A DNA stretch of 64,000 nucleotides, taken from positions 1,612,001-1,676,000 of the forward strand of contig JBBCBC010000032.1 of assembly GCA_037126765.1 (NCBI GenBank). The letters are read 5' to 3'. This document shows, piece after piece, positions 1 through 11,221 of the stretch (position 1 is its first letter; each line of letters begins with the position of its first letter). The notes below the pieces were generated by a model. The model did not search any database. It saw only the letters and a list, made by a program, of their open reading frames with translations, and had not been told where the DNA came from. Position numbers and translations under genes: made by a program. The DNA comes from Stenogyne calaminthoides. Lineage: Eukaryota; Streptophyta; Magnoliopsida; Lamiales; Lamiaceae.

Positions 1-1369
1 GACGGAGGAAGTATAAAATAATTATTTTTTATTCGTTTATATTGAAATGGTCGAGCCGAACTGGGTCGGACTGGGTCAGGGGATGATAGGATGAGGTGTA
101 ACTTATATAATTTTAATAAAATAAGTTGAGATATTCCCAACTTATATTTTTTAAAGCTTATAAGCTCTAAAAAGCTTATTTTAAAATTTTATAAGATGTT
201 AAACATATAAATTTATCAAATAAATTTAAGAAACTTATAAATTTTTGAACTAACTTATAAACTATTTTAAAACGCTTATAAGCTGAATCAAATAGGGTGT
301 TAGAGTGTCTAGTCCCTTATTTTATCTTTAATTTTTATTGATGAGCTAATATATCTAATTATCGAAGCTAATCATTCCTAAGTATAAGTCATAATTTGGA
401 ACATATACACATTACATGCACAAAAATAAGAATTAATGTGAGAAAAGACATAATATGATTAAGACATCATACATGTGGCCGCATATCATATATGTATGAA
501 TGTGTCCATCTTTGAATCAATCAATCTCATCACTTGCCCAAAAATTGGAGTTTGACTCAATACTACAGTATTATAAAGAATTTAATATTATCTAAAAATT
601 AGAATTTGTAGAGAGGGTGAAACTAATTTATATATATGTGCTGTCAACTCCATTATATGTAGGATGTCGGCAGGTTTTGAACCTGTACGTGAGCCAAAAA
701 CTCTAATATCATGAAAAAATTTCATCTCATTTAAAAATCTAAATTTCTAGAAAAATGTAAAATTAATTAATTTACTTTCTTTTTTAAAAGGTGTTCACCG
801 AAAAGACTTGAGCAATATTTTTTTTGATCGGGCAAAGTTAGTTGTTAGTAGTTAGTATACCAAGCACTCAAATACTCCACGAAATCACCAATCCACCTTA
901 TAAGTCATATAACTCCAAATTCGTTCCCAAAGGAATTCAAACCTGGGTCTCCCATTCAAATGAGGAGCCCAATGGCCAGTTGGACTAAATCATTGAGCTA
1001 TGTAAATCTAGAAGAGCGGATCTTTCATAATTAACTTGTTATTGGTTCATGTATATATATGCTTCCACATATTAATTCTTGATTAGTTGTTCTAACAACC
1101 TCTCCTTATAATAGTATAATGACAAATTAATAGATCCGATTTTAAATTATATCATTTTTTTCCAAACTAATTTATTTTTATGACTCGATATTTGGCCCAA
1201 GTCCGACTAATTTCGAGACCAATCCCACCCCCATGACGTTCACTTTTTTTTTTCTTTTCAAAACTAATATATTGATAATAAGGTCTCATGAATGAGTGTT
1301 TCTTTATTAATATCATCACCGTAAAATTATATACTTTTTGATTTACATATTTAGTGCAGTACGAAAGAC
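1..1369. other. AT-rich intergenic flank, no gene seen
   Basis: No open frame with recognisable protein features was found on either strand. The stretch is AT-rich with short homopolymers. The only structure I can support is a tRNA-like segment near 925-1005, listed separately. A short block near 668-700 has another B-box-like string but lacks a convincing partner. Confidence 0.6.
925..1005 (-). repeat. tRNA-like segment, possible SINE head
   Basis: Read on the minus strand, TAGCTCAATG (991-1000) resembles a pol III A box and GGTTTGAATTCC (932-943) resembles a B box, about 50 bases apart, with tRNA-like text between them. A folded tRNA with a proper anticodon arm and acceptor stem is not evident, so this is more likely a decayed tRNA-derived SINE or tRNA relic than a working tRNA gene. 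The SINE body and poly-A tail were not delimited. Confidence 0.35.
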
Positions 1370-1854
1370 GGTGAATATGAATGTATGATTCGCTTGGTAC
1401 GTAATTGGGTCAGTCATGGTTTTGACATTGTCTATATATATACTATAAATACACATCTCTATATACATGGTTTGATATTGGTAGATATGTTGTCACTTTT
1501 AATAGCCAACTTGGCATTGTTGTAACTTGTGATCGATCAATTCTCATTTTTAATCACCTAATTATTTGAACCTCATCATCACATATACTTATAATAAGTA
1601 ACCAAGAAGAGATTAAGGTGTGTATTTTTTAATATTGTTTATATTGTTTTGATCTTTAATTTAAGAGTGACAATGAGGTTCGAGCTAGAAAGACGACCAG
1701 TCAATATGTGCAGAATGTAAAAATGCTGATGTTAATTTAGAGTACACACCATGTCAGAAAATACGAATATGCTAGAAAGGGAATTAAAGGGGGGTATTTA
1801 CAAGGAAATAATATGCTAATGTATTGGGATTTAAACTAAAATAATCACATATAC

Positions 1855-2065
1855 TTTTATTGAAATGGTCCCATAATTATCAACTTTTTAAAAAATTTGA
1901 GGGCGCGTGCCCAAAACGACGCGTTGTTTTGGGCAATTTTGAAATGATCTCCGGATTTGGGGACCAAATTAAATCAAATTTAATACATGTGAAATTAAAT
2001 AAAAAAATTTGATAATTATGAGACCATTTCAATAAAGGTGCAAAGTTATGAGATTATTTTGGTTT
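1855..2065. repeat. Palindromic MITE-like repeat
   Basis: The two ends are inverted copies: GAAATGGTCCCATAATTATC on the left and the reverse of it (ATAATTATGAGACCATTTC) on the right, around a GC-richer core near 1905-1930. The same repeat lies at 18975-19160 in the duplicated segment, and related text forms part of the long inverted arms at 17812-18445 and 22986-23621. It looks like a small non-autonomous DNA element; the superfamily is unknown. Confidence 0.5.
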
Positions 2066-3103
2066 AATTCCCCTAATATATATTACTCTTGGCAGATATT
2101 GATAGATTGGAATAGTGCATTTTTGAACCATGCAACTTATTATACTGACAAATGCAATTTTTGTTTACGCTGAACCGTGCAATTATTTTTTCATATTAAT
2201 AATTGCATCGATTCAATGTAAATAATTTGCATAAGTTTAAAATCTTACTTATGAATGTGTGGTGCTTGGCGAATGCATATAAAGACTTAGTAGATGTTTA
2301 TTTATGAAATTCTGGATAGACACGTAGCAATAAGTTGTCGAGATGCAAAAATTAAAAATACAATGTACTATAACACTCTTAAAATTGAAAGAATCATACT
2401 TAAATGTTCAGTGTTTATTAATTTTCACTCACAGTATATCGGGGTTTTCATCAATTCAAAGTAACTTCAAAATAACGTACGAATAACAAAATGCATCTAT
2501 TCTTGTAGTATAAAATAAGAATTTTCTATCATACGATTCATACCATAATATCAATATAATCAACCAGTTTAAAATATTAGTAATGAAATTTAAAAATACA
2601 TATACAATCACATTTCATAAAATGAGTATTATTAAATCAAAATTTTACTAAACTTGTTCGACTTACTGTAGAATAAATAAACTACCATTTATTCAATGAC
2701 CGATAAAGATCGATCAAAGAAGGAAAATTTTGAAGTTGGGTCGGAAAATTATAAGATTACCAACATATTTGCATCAATAATTTTCAGTAATGAGTTGATA
2801 ATTCAATATGAAGTGAAAACAATATGTAGATGATTAATAGGACGACACGATTAAACTTGTCAAAATTAATAAGATCTTAGCAATGAAAGGGTCAGCAGAA
2901 AAAATGCACAACTTATCCAGTTGTTCAAGATTAGATGAAGTGAAAGAAAAAAATATAAGAGTAAAAAATAGTTAACTTCCAAAAATGAGCTTCATATTAT
3001 CATGCAGGTTAATTACAAACATATACATACATTGTTAATTAATTTATACATAAAAATGCTGAATTAGTCCATATTGGTCATCTGTAAGCAAAGGCAGAAT
3101 GTC

Positions 3104-3111
3104 TATAAATA
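3104..3111 (+). promoter_or_regulatory. TATA box of the His/Glu-repeat gene, copy 1
   Basis: TATAAATA sits 59 bases upstream of the ATG at 3170, a normal plant distance that leaves a short 5' leader of roughly 30 bases. The same box occurs at 20213-20220 before copy 2 and is degraded (TATAATTA) before the broken third copy. Confidence 0.7.
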
Positions 3112-3169
3112 GCGGCAATTCTTGCATTCATTTCTCATCTCATCCTTGAACACTTAACTGCAAATTAAA

Positions 3170-3848
3170 ATGGCTCCGAAAAGCTTGATTCTTATTGGCC
3201 TTCTCTTTGCTATAGTCTTTGTCATCTCTTCCGACGTCGTTTCAGCAGCTCGTGGTGTTGCTGAAACTAGTGAGTTCCCTCTTATTTACTTATCTACTAC
3301 ATTTTTCTTTCACAATTAGTGTCTGTTTAAAGTTTAAATTTAATTTGTTCCTATTCATTAGTTTTTTTAAATATTTTTCCTTCATTTCTTCCCAATTTAC
3401 CCTTACCTTTAATTCGTTAATTATCTCGATCTCAAAATTTCCATATACCATAGCCTACTTTTACATTCAATTGATTGAGTCCTCTCCTCAAAATTAGACA
3501 CCTACATACTATTTCTTTTCCTCCTATTAGTAATACTTAAATGAAAAAAATATCCTCAGATTTCTTTGCGACTGAATATAGTGGATACTATTAGACAAGT
3601 ACATGCATACTAATAGAAATAAGTGTGTTTAAATTTGATCAGAGGGCGTGGAAGCCGACGGAAACCACCACCGCTGCCACCGCCCTCACTGCAGTACTGA
3701 GGAGGAAAACGATCATGAAAAAGAAGAAGAAGACGGGCATCACATGCAGGAGCATGAGCATGAGCATGAGCATGAGCATGAGCATGAGCATGAGCATGAG
3801 CATGAGCATGAGCATGAGCACCACCACTGCCACCACCCTCCTTGCTAA
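3170..3848 (+). CDS. Secreted His/Glu-repeat protein with paired CX4C motifs, copy 1 (two exons)
   Basis: The gene has two exons, 3170-3269 and 3643-3848, with a 373-base intron (GTGAGT donor, TTTGATCAG acceptor), giving 101 residues. Residues 1-26 are a clear signal peptide (MAPKSLILIG start, hydrophobic core, VVSA end), so the product should enter the secretory pathway and reach the wall or apoplast. The mature part has CHRPHC, an acidic/basic stretch, 12 consecutive Glu-His pairs, then CHHPPC at the C-terminus: two CX4C motifs bracket the His/Glu array. The N-terminus resembles that of plant secreted glycine-rich proteins, but the Gly-rich domain is replaced by Glu-His. Metal binding (Zn, Ni, Cu) is inferred from composition only; secreted Gly/His-rich nodule proteins of alder are a known precedent. 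The ATG was chosen because it opens the signal peptide and both splice phases agree. The whole unit recurs at 20279-20942. Confidence 0.82.
3750..3821 (+). repeat. Coding hexamer array, 12 x GAGCAT
   Basis: Twelve in-frame GAGCAT-type hexamers encode Glu-His pairs; the last unit ends in CAC. Because the unit is six bases, gain or loss of units keeps the frame. Copy 2 has nine units. The alternative frames (Met-Ser or Leu-Met runs) are shadows. Confidence 0.9.
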
Positions 3849-4355
3849 TTATAATACTATTACGTACGTACTAGTCTTTATATTAATTGTTGTATGATTG
3901 TAATTGTGTCCAAATAAGGCGTCTACAGCCACTGTATAACAACTCAAGCATACATGTCTTGAGTACTTATTTCTATAATTTCTCATTTTCTGCCTTTGTG
4001 ATTGTAATAGTATGCATAATGCATGTGTGTTGCTGTTGTAAGTGTGTCTGCGGATTTGATTTTAGTAAAACCTTGCTACTTTCCTGTTATAGTTTTACTC
4101 TACTCTTTTTAATACGAGCTACTTTCCTGTCAAATATATATATTGCTGATTAATAGATTATATATAAGATGATAATCAAAATACATTCAATGCCAACTCT
4201 TTTGCAATATCATCCCACACAATCTATAAATATTTAATAACAAAACATTGTCGTTACATTTTAAAAAATATTAACAAAAGTGGTACAACTTAAATGTTGA
4301 GCTAATTTTGTTTCCTTGCAGGTGAGATGTTCAAGGTCCAATCTCTTATATTTAC
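3849..4355 (+). other. 3' flank of the His/Glu-repeat gene
   Basis: This follows the stop codon and should contain the 3' UTR. It has no further coding exon that I can support. A TTGCAG acceptor-like string at about 4315-4320 precedes GTGAGATGTTCAAGGTCC, a motif that recurs three more times in the window (see findings). Confidence 0.45.
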
Positions 4356-4356
4356 A

Positions 4357-4421
<65 letters not shown>
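4356..4421. repeat. AC/AT dinucleotide microsatellite
   Basis: A run of AC repeats passes directly into a longer run of AT repeats. The equivalent site in copy 2 (about 21450-21494) is roughly 20 bases shorter, so the array has changed length since the duplication. Confidence 0.9.
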
Positions 4422-4425
<4 letters not shown>

Positions 4426-4859
4426 GTTTTAGTTTGAGTAATTTTAAAATGTTATTATTTTTGAACTATATCTATTTATACATACATAATAATAAAATAT
4501 TATACCAAAAATAGAAATAAAAAATTACAACAAAAAAAATTATTATAAATTTATCATAAAATTTTAAAGTTATATATTAATGATTAATAATATAAATAAT
4601 TTTGTACCTAATACAAATACATTAAAAAAATATTAATTACTCCCTTCGTCTCTTTTTAGATGAGTCATTTGACTTTGACATAAAACTAATGGAGGCGTTG
4701 TTCTTTAATATTTGAAGGAAATAAAGTAACTTTATGACGAAAATATTTTTTTTCATTTAAAATAATTAAAAAGATTAATTGTTAAATTTAATACATATCC
4801 CTATTAACATTTTTTTTATAGATGGTTAAAATTGTATACAATATATAAGAGATATTTTT

Positions 4860-5165
4860 TGTCCCATAACCTTTATATAATTCAATTTTGATCCCGAAAT
4901 ACTTAATTATCCAATTTTGATCCCATAATTATTTCGATTGTCCAATTTTGATCCAATTTTCACCAAAAATTTGCAAAACACGCCATTTTTTGTCACACAC
5001 ATGACTTGTTTGTGATTAAAGACGACGTCGTTTGTATTTTTGGGTAAAAAATTGGACCAAAATGGACAATTGAGATAGTTATGGGATCAAAATTGGATAG
5101 TTAAATTTTTTAGGATGAGAAACGGATTATAAAAAAGTTATGGACCAAAATATTTTTCCCCCTAA
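4860..5165. repeat. Palindromic MITE-like repeat with ACGACGTCGTTT core
   Basis: Left-arm text such as TTTTGATCCCATAATTAT is mirrored by the right arm (ATAGTTATGGGATCAAAA), with a core near 5019-5032 holding ACGACGTCGTTT. In copy 2 the same element is cut at 22029 after its left arm. It is non-coding and looks like a small non-autonomous DNA element. Confidence 0.55.
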
Positions 5166-5989
5166 AACATTAGCTCTAAATATCCTAGTCTAAATATTTT
5201 AAAGAAATTTTACTATAAGGATATTTTGGTAATATATATATATATATATATTTTTAAAAGTAATCATTTTATCTCATTGGAAAGCTAGATCGCTAATGTT
5301 GAAATTAGATGACACGTTAAATTTTTATTGGATCCCTAACGTCAGGAAGGGTGAACAACCCTCCCAATTGTAGAAAAAATCTATTTGCTTTTGGGGAATT
5401 TGAAAAACGTATTGAGAGTTATATAGAGAACATCTGATAATCGTGGGATCAAAATAATCTTCACTTTGTATTTGTATTGTAAGAATGAGTTTATATAAAT
5501 AGAATCGGTAGATAGATTAATATTTTCACTTTGCATGATTATTGACGGAGGATTACTACATACTCTATTTATGAATTAATATTTTAGGGAATTTGAATTC
5601 TTTATTTTAAAATTTCCTAGTGCATATCCCGCGTTGCACGTTGGAAACTGAAAGTAAATTTAATATTATTATTTTAAATAAAAATATCTCTTAAACTATT
5701 TATTTCGATTTATTCATTATGAACACTTATAGAATTGACACACACATATATATATATATATATTTGAAAGGTAGAATTGACATATTATGCACCCAAGGAG
5801 AATGTAGTAAATCTATAGAAAGTCAATGCCTTCATATTTGGTATCTGATTACCCTTTCCGGAAACAACAATGCTCTGCATATTATCTACTGCTTCATCTG
5901 AGTATCACTTGGCAACTTTCCAAATAAAAAAAACATGGAAAGAAAATCTTTCATTAACCTGTGTACATAAAAGTAATATATTAGTATTT
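5166..5989. other. AT-rich spacer, no gene seen
   Basis: This contains short AT microsatellites (about 5231-5250 and 5747-5763). Short open frames here have no recognisable protein features. Confidence 0.5.
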
Positions 5990-6309
5990 GAATTTTTTAC
6001 ACTTTTGGTCCCACGAACCACGCAATGTTTTCAATTTAGTACACCTCTGCCAAATTAGTCCTGTAAAATTATTTTCGTCAATTTTAGTCTCACTGTTTAA
6101 CTAAACTTGCATTTTTAGTCCCAAAAATAGAGGCCGATCTAACGGACCCTCATTAAGCACAAGACGGAGACTGTTTAACCTATATAATTAATATATATTA
6201 AACCTTAATATGTCTTAAAGAATTAATTAAAAACTAAAATCAAAACTAAACTAAATTAATCATTAAAACAAATTAACACACACACAAAACAAATAGTGAA
6301 CGTGTGTGA

Positions 6310-6693
6310 TGTTGGGTTTTGGAGACTGAAGGCAGCGAGGGGGAGACGCTCGACCAAGCCCTTTGGTCGAGCAATAGTGGTCGGTCGAGCACCCCCAGAT
6401 TCCAGCGCGCTCAAGGCGCTCGACCAAGGAAGCGGTCGTGCAGATCCGCTCGACCAAGTGACGCGTTCGAGCGGGTCCGAAGGCCTGCGCGGATTTAGAG
6501 TTTTTTGGCCCATGTCTCATATTTAAAACTCTTTTTGACTCATTGTATTTGTATATCACCGAAAATATAGTAGATCTCCTGGCTTGGTAGTGCCCCCAGA
6601 CGTAGTCATTCCTGACGAACTGGGTAACCAAATTTGTGTTCCTTAATTCTTGTTTCTATTATTTTCTCCATAATTGTTGCTTTAATCCTAACA
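6310..6693 (+). repeat. 5' LTR of copia-1
   Basis: The 384-bp direct repeat begins TGTTGGGTTTTGG and ends ATCCTAACA. Near its start are three copies of CTCGACCAAG and an inverted pair (GCTCGACCAA ... TTGGTCGAGC), an unusual GC-rich patch for this region. Confidence 0.95.
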
Positions 6694-6739
6694 ACTGGTA
6701 TCTAGAGCATCGGGTTCAAGGGATCTGGTGGGAGCAATT

Positions 6740-9700
6740 ATGATGGCTGAAGGGAAATCGCCTGTTGAGAAGTTTGATGGAACGGATTTTGGATTCTGGA
6801 AGTTGCAGATATAGGATTACTTGTACGGTAAAGATCTGTATCAACCTTTAAGTTCAAAGCCTGAAGGTATGAAGGACGACGAGTGGAAGTTGCTGGACAT
6901 GAAGGCGATGAGTGTGGTTCGTCTGTCGTTATCCAGGAACGTCGCCCTACATACGGTGAAAGCAAAAACCACAAAGGAGATGCTGGAGATTTTGACTGAG
7001 ATGTATGAAAAACTGTCTGCAGCGAACAAGGTTCATATGATGCAGAGGTTATTCAACCTGAGGATGGCAGAGGATACTGTGGTAGCCAATCATCTCAACG
7101 AGTTCAATATGACGATAGCCCAATTGAGTTCGGTTGAGATTGATTTTGATGATGAGGTTGAAGCCCTAATTTTGTTGTCTTCTTTACCAGAGAGTTGGAG
7201 TGGGACGGTAACGGCTGTTAGTGCTTCAGCAGGTAAAGTGAAACTTAAATTTGATGAGGTGAAAGATCTAATCATGAGCGAAGAGATTCGCAGGAAAGAA
7301 TTGGGTGTGGCTACAGGATCATCCTTGAGTGCGGGAAACAGAGGCAGATCTGAATCCAAAGGGAAGTAAATCGGGGTAGATCGAAGTCAAGGGGCAAAGA
7401 TAAGCCCAAGAAGGACAAGAGTCCGATCGAGTGCTACAACTGTCATGAACTTGGTCATTACAAAAGGGAGTGCAAGGCACCAGCGAAGGCACAAGGGAAT
7501 GCACCAAAGAAGGATGACAACTCAGCAAACGCCGCCACTGATGAGGGCTCAGATGCATTAATCTTGAGCGTAAGCAGTCCATTAGAATCATGGGTGTTAG
7601 ATTCTGAAGCATCATTTCATTCGTGCAGCAGTGCTGACGTAATGGAGAAGTACACTTCCGGGAACTTTGGGAAGGTTTATCTAGCTGATGATGAGCCTCT
7701 GGAAATCAAAGGGAAGGGGGATGTTCAGATCAAGACACCAAATGGAACTGTGTTGCAGTTGAAAGATGTGAGACATATTCCTGGATTGAAGAGGAATTTA
7801 CTCTCAGTAGGGAAGCTTGATGACGAGGGATATAGTGTGATCTTTGGATGCAACACATGGAAGATATCCAAAGGTGCAATGGTAGTGGCTCGAGCCAAGA
7901 AGGAGGGAACGTTGTACATGACAGACAACACCAGTGATAACATTGCTCTTGCAGGTGAAAAGGGGAATGCAGATTTGTGGCATTGTCGTCTTGGCCACAT
8001 GAGTGAGAAAGGGATGAAAGTTATGTGTTCGAAGGGTAAGCTGCCAGACCTCAAGACAGTTGACATCGGGTTATGTGAGGACTGTGTATTCGAAAAACAG
8101 AAAAGAGTGAGTTTTTCAAAGGGAGGCAGAACCTTGAGCAGAAGCTGGAGTTAGTCCACAATGACCTGTGGGGTCCAGCACCAGTGACATCTCTTGGTGG
8201 AGCGTCATATTACATGACTTTCATTGACGACTCTACGAGGAAGGTATGAGTTTATTTTCTGAAAAATAAGTCTGATGCCTTTACTGCTTTCAGGAAGTGG
8301 AAGGCCCTTGTAGAAACTGAGATGGGTCTCAAAGTGAAGTGTTTGAGATCGGATAATGGTGGAGAGTACGAGCTCCGTGAGTTCAAAGGATTCTGTGAGG
8401 CAAATGGAATTCGAATGGAGAAAACCGTGAGAGGAACCCTCCATCAGAACGGTGTGGCAGAACGTATGAACAGAACGTTATGTGAACGTGCTAGAAGTAT
8501 GAGATTAAAGTGTGGGCTGCCAAAGATGTTTTGGGCAGAAGCAGTTAACACTGCGGCCTACTTGATAAACAGAGGACCTTCAACTCCCTTGGAATATGGC
8601 ATACCAGAGGAGGCCTGGTCTGGTAAGGAGGTAAATCTGTCTTTTCTTTGAATATTTGGGTGTGTTTCATATGTTCACATTGATGCTGCTAGTAGAAGTA
8701 AATTGGATGCTAAGTCTGTTAAGTGTACATTTGTTGGATATGGCGGTGATGAATTTGGCTATCGATTTTGGGATGAGGAAAATCGAAAGATAATTCGTAG
8801 TCGAGATGTCGTATTTAATGAGCAGGTTTTGTACAAAGACAGGTCGGGGATATCCAAAGAAGGTGGTTCTGAGACTCAGATTGTGGAGCTAGACATTTCA
8901 AACTCAGGTGGGAGCAAGGGGGTTCTAGATGATCGGGTGATTATTGAGGAAGAACCAAGTACACCACCACCAACAATTCCGCTGCGGAGATCCACGAGAG
9001 AACATAGATCTCCTGATAGGTATTAACCTTCTCTTCATTATTTATTATTGACTGATGGTGGTGAGCCTGAATGTTATGCAGAGGCTACACGTAGTGAGCA
9101 GGTGAGAAAGTGGAAACTTGCAATGGATGATGAGATGAATTCGTTGATGGCCAACAGAATCTGGGAACTAGTTGAGCTCCCTAAGGGCAAGAAGACACTG
9201 CATAATAAGTGGGTTTACAGAATCGAAGAGGAGGCTGATGGAAGCAAGCGTTACAAGGCAAGACTGGTTGTGAAGGAGTTTCAGCAGAAACATGACACTG
9301 ATTATACTGATGTTTTTACTCCAGTTGTGAAGCTAACTACCATTCGGTTAGTTCTGAGTCTGGTGGCTGCAGAGAACTTGGTGTTAGAACAGATGGATGA
9401 GAAAACAACCTTTCTTCATGGTGATTTAGATGAGGACATCTACATGAAGCAACCGGAAGGGTACTTGTCAAAGGGGAATAGTGAGCTTGTTTGCAAATTG
9501 AAGAAGAGCTTGTATGGGTTGAAACAAGCTCCATTACAGTGGTACAAGAAGTTTGATGGGTTCATGCACGAAATTGGGATCAATAGGTGTGAAGCTGATT
9601 ATTGTTGTTACTTCAAGAGGTATGATGATGGCTATATCATTTTGCTATTATATGTTGATGACATGTTGATAGCAGACTCAAGTGCTCGGGAAGTGAGCAA

Positions 9701-10615
9701 GTTGAAGAAGAAGTTGTCTGATAGGTTTGCTATGAAGGACCTTGGAGAGGCCAAACAAATCTTAGGTATGTGAATCGATCGTGATAGGGTGGCAGGAAAG
9801 TTGTATCTTTCTCAAGCTGAATACATAAAGAAGGTCTTGAAGAGATTTAGTATGGAGGATGCAAAGCCAGTTCATGTCCCGTTGGGAAGTCAGTTCAAGC
9901 TATCCAACAAGGACTCACCTAGCAGCGATGAGGAGCGAGCCTACATGCAAAACACCCCGTATGCCTCGGCAATTGGCAGTTTGATGTATGCTATGGTGTG
10001 TACAAGACCTGATATTGCATATGCAGTGGGAGTGGTTAGACGGATTATGGGTAATCCGGGCAAGCAGCATTGGGAGGCAGTGAAGTGGATCCTAAAGTAC
10101 TTGAGAGATACTACTGAACAAGCTTTGTGCTTTGAGGGTTAAAGTGTTGAGTTGGCAGGATACGTTGATGCAGACTTGGCATCCAGTGATCTCGACAAAA
10201 GAAGGAGTACAACCGGGTATGTGTTTACTTTTGGTGGTACAACAATTTCTTGAGCTTCTAAGTTACAGAAGATCGTAGCTCAGTCCACTGCAGAAGCAGA
10301 GTACGTTGCAGTTACTGAGGCTAGCAAGGAGATGGTTTGGTTGCAGAATCTTTCGTGTGAGTTGGGGAAGGAGCAAAATGATAGTATTCTGTATAGTGAC
10401 AGTCAGAGTGCTATTCACTTGGCAAAGAATCAGACCTTTCACTCGAGGACGAAGCATATTGAGTTAAGGTATCATTACATACGTTACCTCATTGAGAACA
10501 AGATCTTACAGCTGATGAAGATCCGAGGAAGTGAGAATCCTGCTGACATGTTGACTAAGGTTGTGACCTTAGAGAAGTTGAAGTTATGCATGACTTCAAC
10601 TGGCCTTAGAAACTG
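6740..10615 (+). pseudogene. copia-1 gag-pol polyprotein remnant
   Basis: Copia order is preserved: Gag, zinc knuckle CX2CX4HX4C (CYNCHELGHYKREC, near 7430), protease, GAG-pre-integrase (LWHCRLGH, near 7975), integrase core (near 8160-8640), reverse transcriptase with YVDD (near 9649-9660) and RNase H (near 10150-10600, with TAEAEY). It would make the particle, protease, integrase and RT/RNase H for copying. Breaks include a TAG at 6812, frame changes near 7368, 8130 and 8649, and stops at about 8247, 9024, 9771, 10140 and 10252. The protease motif reads DSE where DSG is expected, so the catalytic site is also lost. Several stops look like C-to-T or G-to-A changes (Gln to TAG, Trp to TGA). 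It cannot be active by itself. Confidence 0.9.
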
Positions 10616-10704
10616 AAATGAAGGCCTGACACTACTACCAGTGAGAGAGACCGTTGAAACGGAGGAGACAAGTTACAGTTGGAGTTAGTCTCCAGGTGGG
10701 AGAT

Positions 10705-11088
10705 TGTTGGGTTTTGGAGACTGAAGGCAGCGAGGGGAAGACACTCGACCAAGCCCTTTGGTCGAGCAATAGTGCTCGGTCGAGCACCCCCAGATTCCAG
10801 CGCGTTCAAGGCGCTCGACCAAGGAAGTGGTCGTGCAGATCCGCTCGACCAAGTGACGCGGTCGAGCAGGTCTGAAGGCCTGCGCGGATTTAGGGTTTTT
10901 TGGCCCATGTCTCCTATTTAAAACTCTTTTTGACTCATTGTATTTGTATATCACCAAAAATATAGTAGATCTCCTGGTTTGGTAGTGCCCTCAGACGTAG
11001 TCATTCATGACGAACTGGGTAACCAAATTTGTGTTCCTTAATTCTTGTTTCTATTATTTTCTCCATAATTGCTGCTTTAATCCTAACA
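10705..11088 (+). repeat. 3' LTR of copia-1
   Basis: This is the same length as the 5' LTR, preceded by a purine tract and followed by the target duplication TGTGA. It differs from the 5' copy at 15 sites. Confidence 0.95.
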
Positions 11089-11221
11089 TGTGAGTGTTCG
11101 TCACTGTATGAGAGAAAAAAGAGGGAAAATCACCAGAAAATCCTAAAATTCCCAAAAAATTAATCGAGTTGGTCACAATCCAGTGCACACTCAATGTTGT
11201 GAATGAAGAATCTTGTCAAAT

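Larger units (their letters stand above)
1370..4959 (+). repeat. Segmental duplication, copy 1 (partner 18489-22029)
   Basis: About 3.59 kb is nearly identical to 18489-22029 in the same orientation, 17.1 kb away. The match starts at GGTGAATATGAATG and ends within a palindromic repeat at GATCCAATTT. It covers the promoter, both exons, the intron and over 1 kb of 3' flank of the His/Glu-repeat gene. Length differences are mostly in the AC/AT microsatellite and the coding hexamer array. A few patches differ more sharply (around 1914-1970 and 2205-2285). Confidence 0.9.
6310..11088 (+). mobile_element. Ty1/copia LTR retrotransposon (copia-1), complete structure, dead coding region
   Basis: Two 384-bp LTRs (6310-6693 and 10705-11088) flank a gag-pol region. 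Both LTRs run TGTTGG...TAACA. A 5-bp target duplication TGTGA lies at 6305-6309 and 11089-11093. A primer site TGGTATCTAGAGC (6696-6708, initiator tRNA-Met type) follows the left LTR, and a purine tract AGGTGGGAGA (10694-10703) precedes the right one. The LTRs differ at 15 of 384 positions by my count (3.9%; 11 transitions, 4 transversions). It sits inside the MULE at 5990-14619. Confidence 0.95.

Noticed and set aside
925..1005. Functional tRNA gene
   Set aside because: Box-like words are present, but I could not build a cloverleaf with a proper acceptor stem and anticodon arm.
3219..3497. 92-codon frame running from exon 1 into the intron (also at 20328-20606)
   Set aside because: It is out of frame with the signal peptide and lies mostly in the intron; its T-rich composition explains the hydrophobic residues.
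3750..3821. Possible CRISPR-like or satellite array
   Set aside because: The units are contiguous hexamers without spacers, inside an exon.
3625..3897. Open frame with a Met-Ser run across the hexamer array, and the opposite-strand Leu-Met run
   Set aside because: Both are alternative readings of the GAGCAT array; only the Glu-His frame joins the signal-peptide exon with matching splice phase and is kept in both copies.
6256..6631. Overlapping ORFs on both strands across the copia-1 LTR (also 10606-10957)
   Set aside because: They occur identically in both LTRs and cross the LTR boundaries; they are chance frames in a GC-rich LTR.
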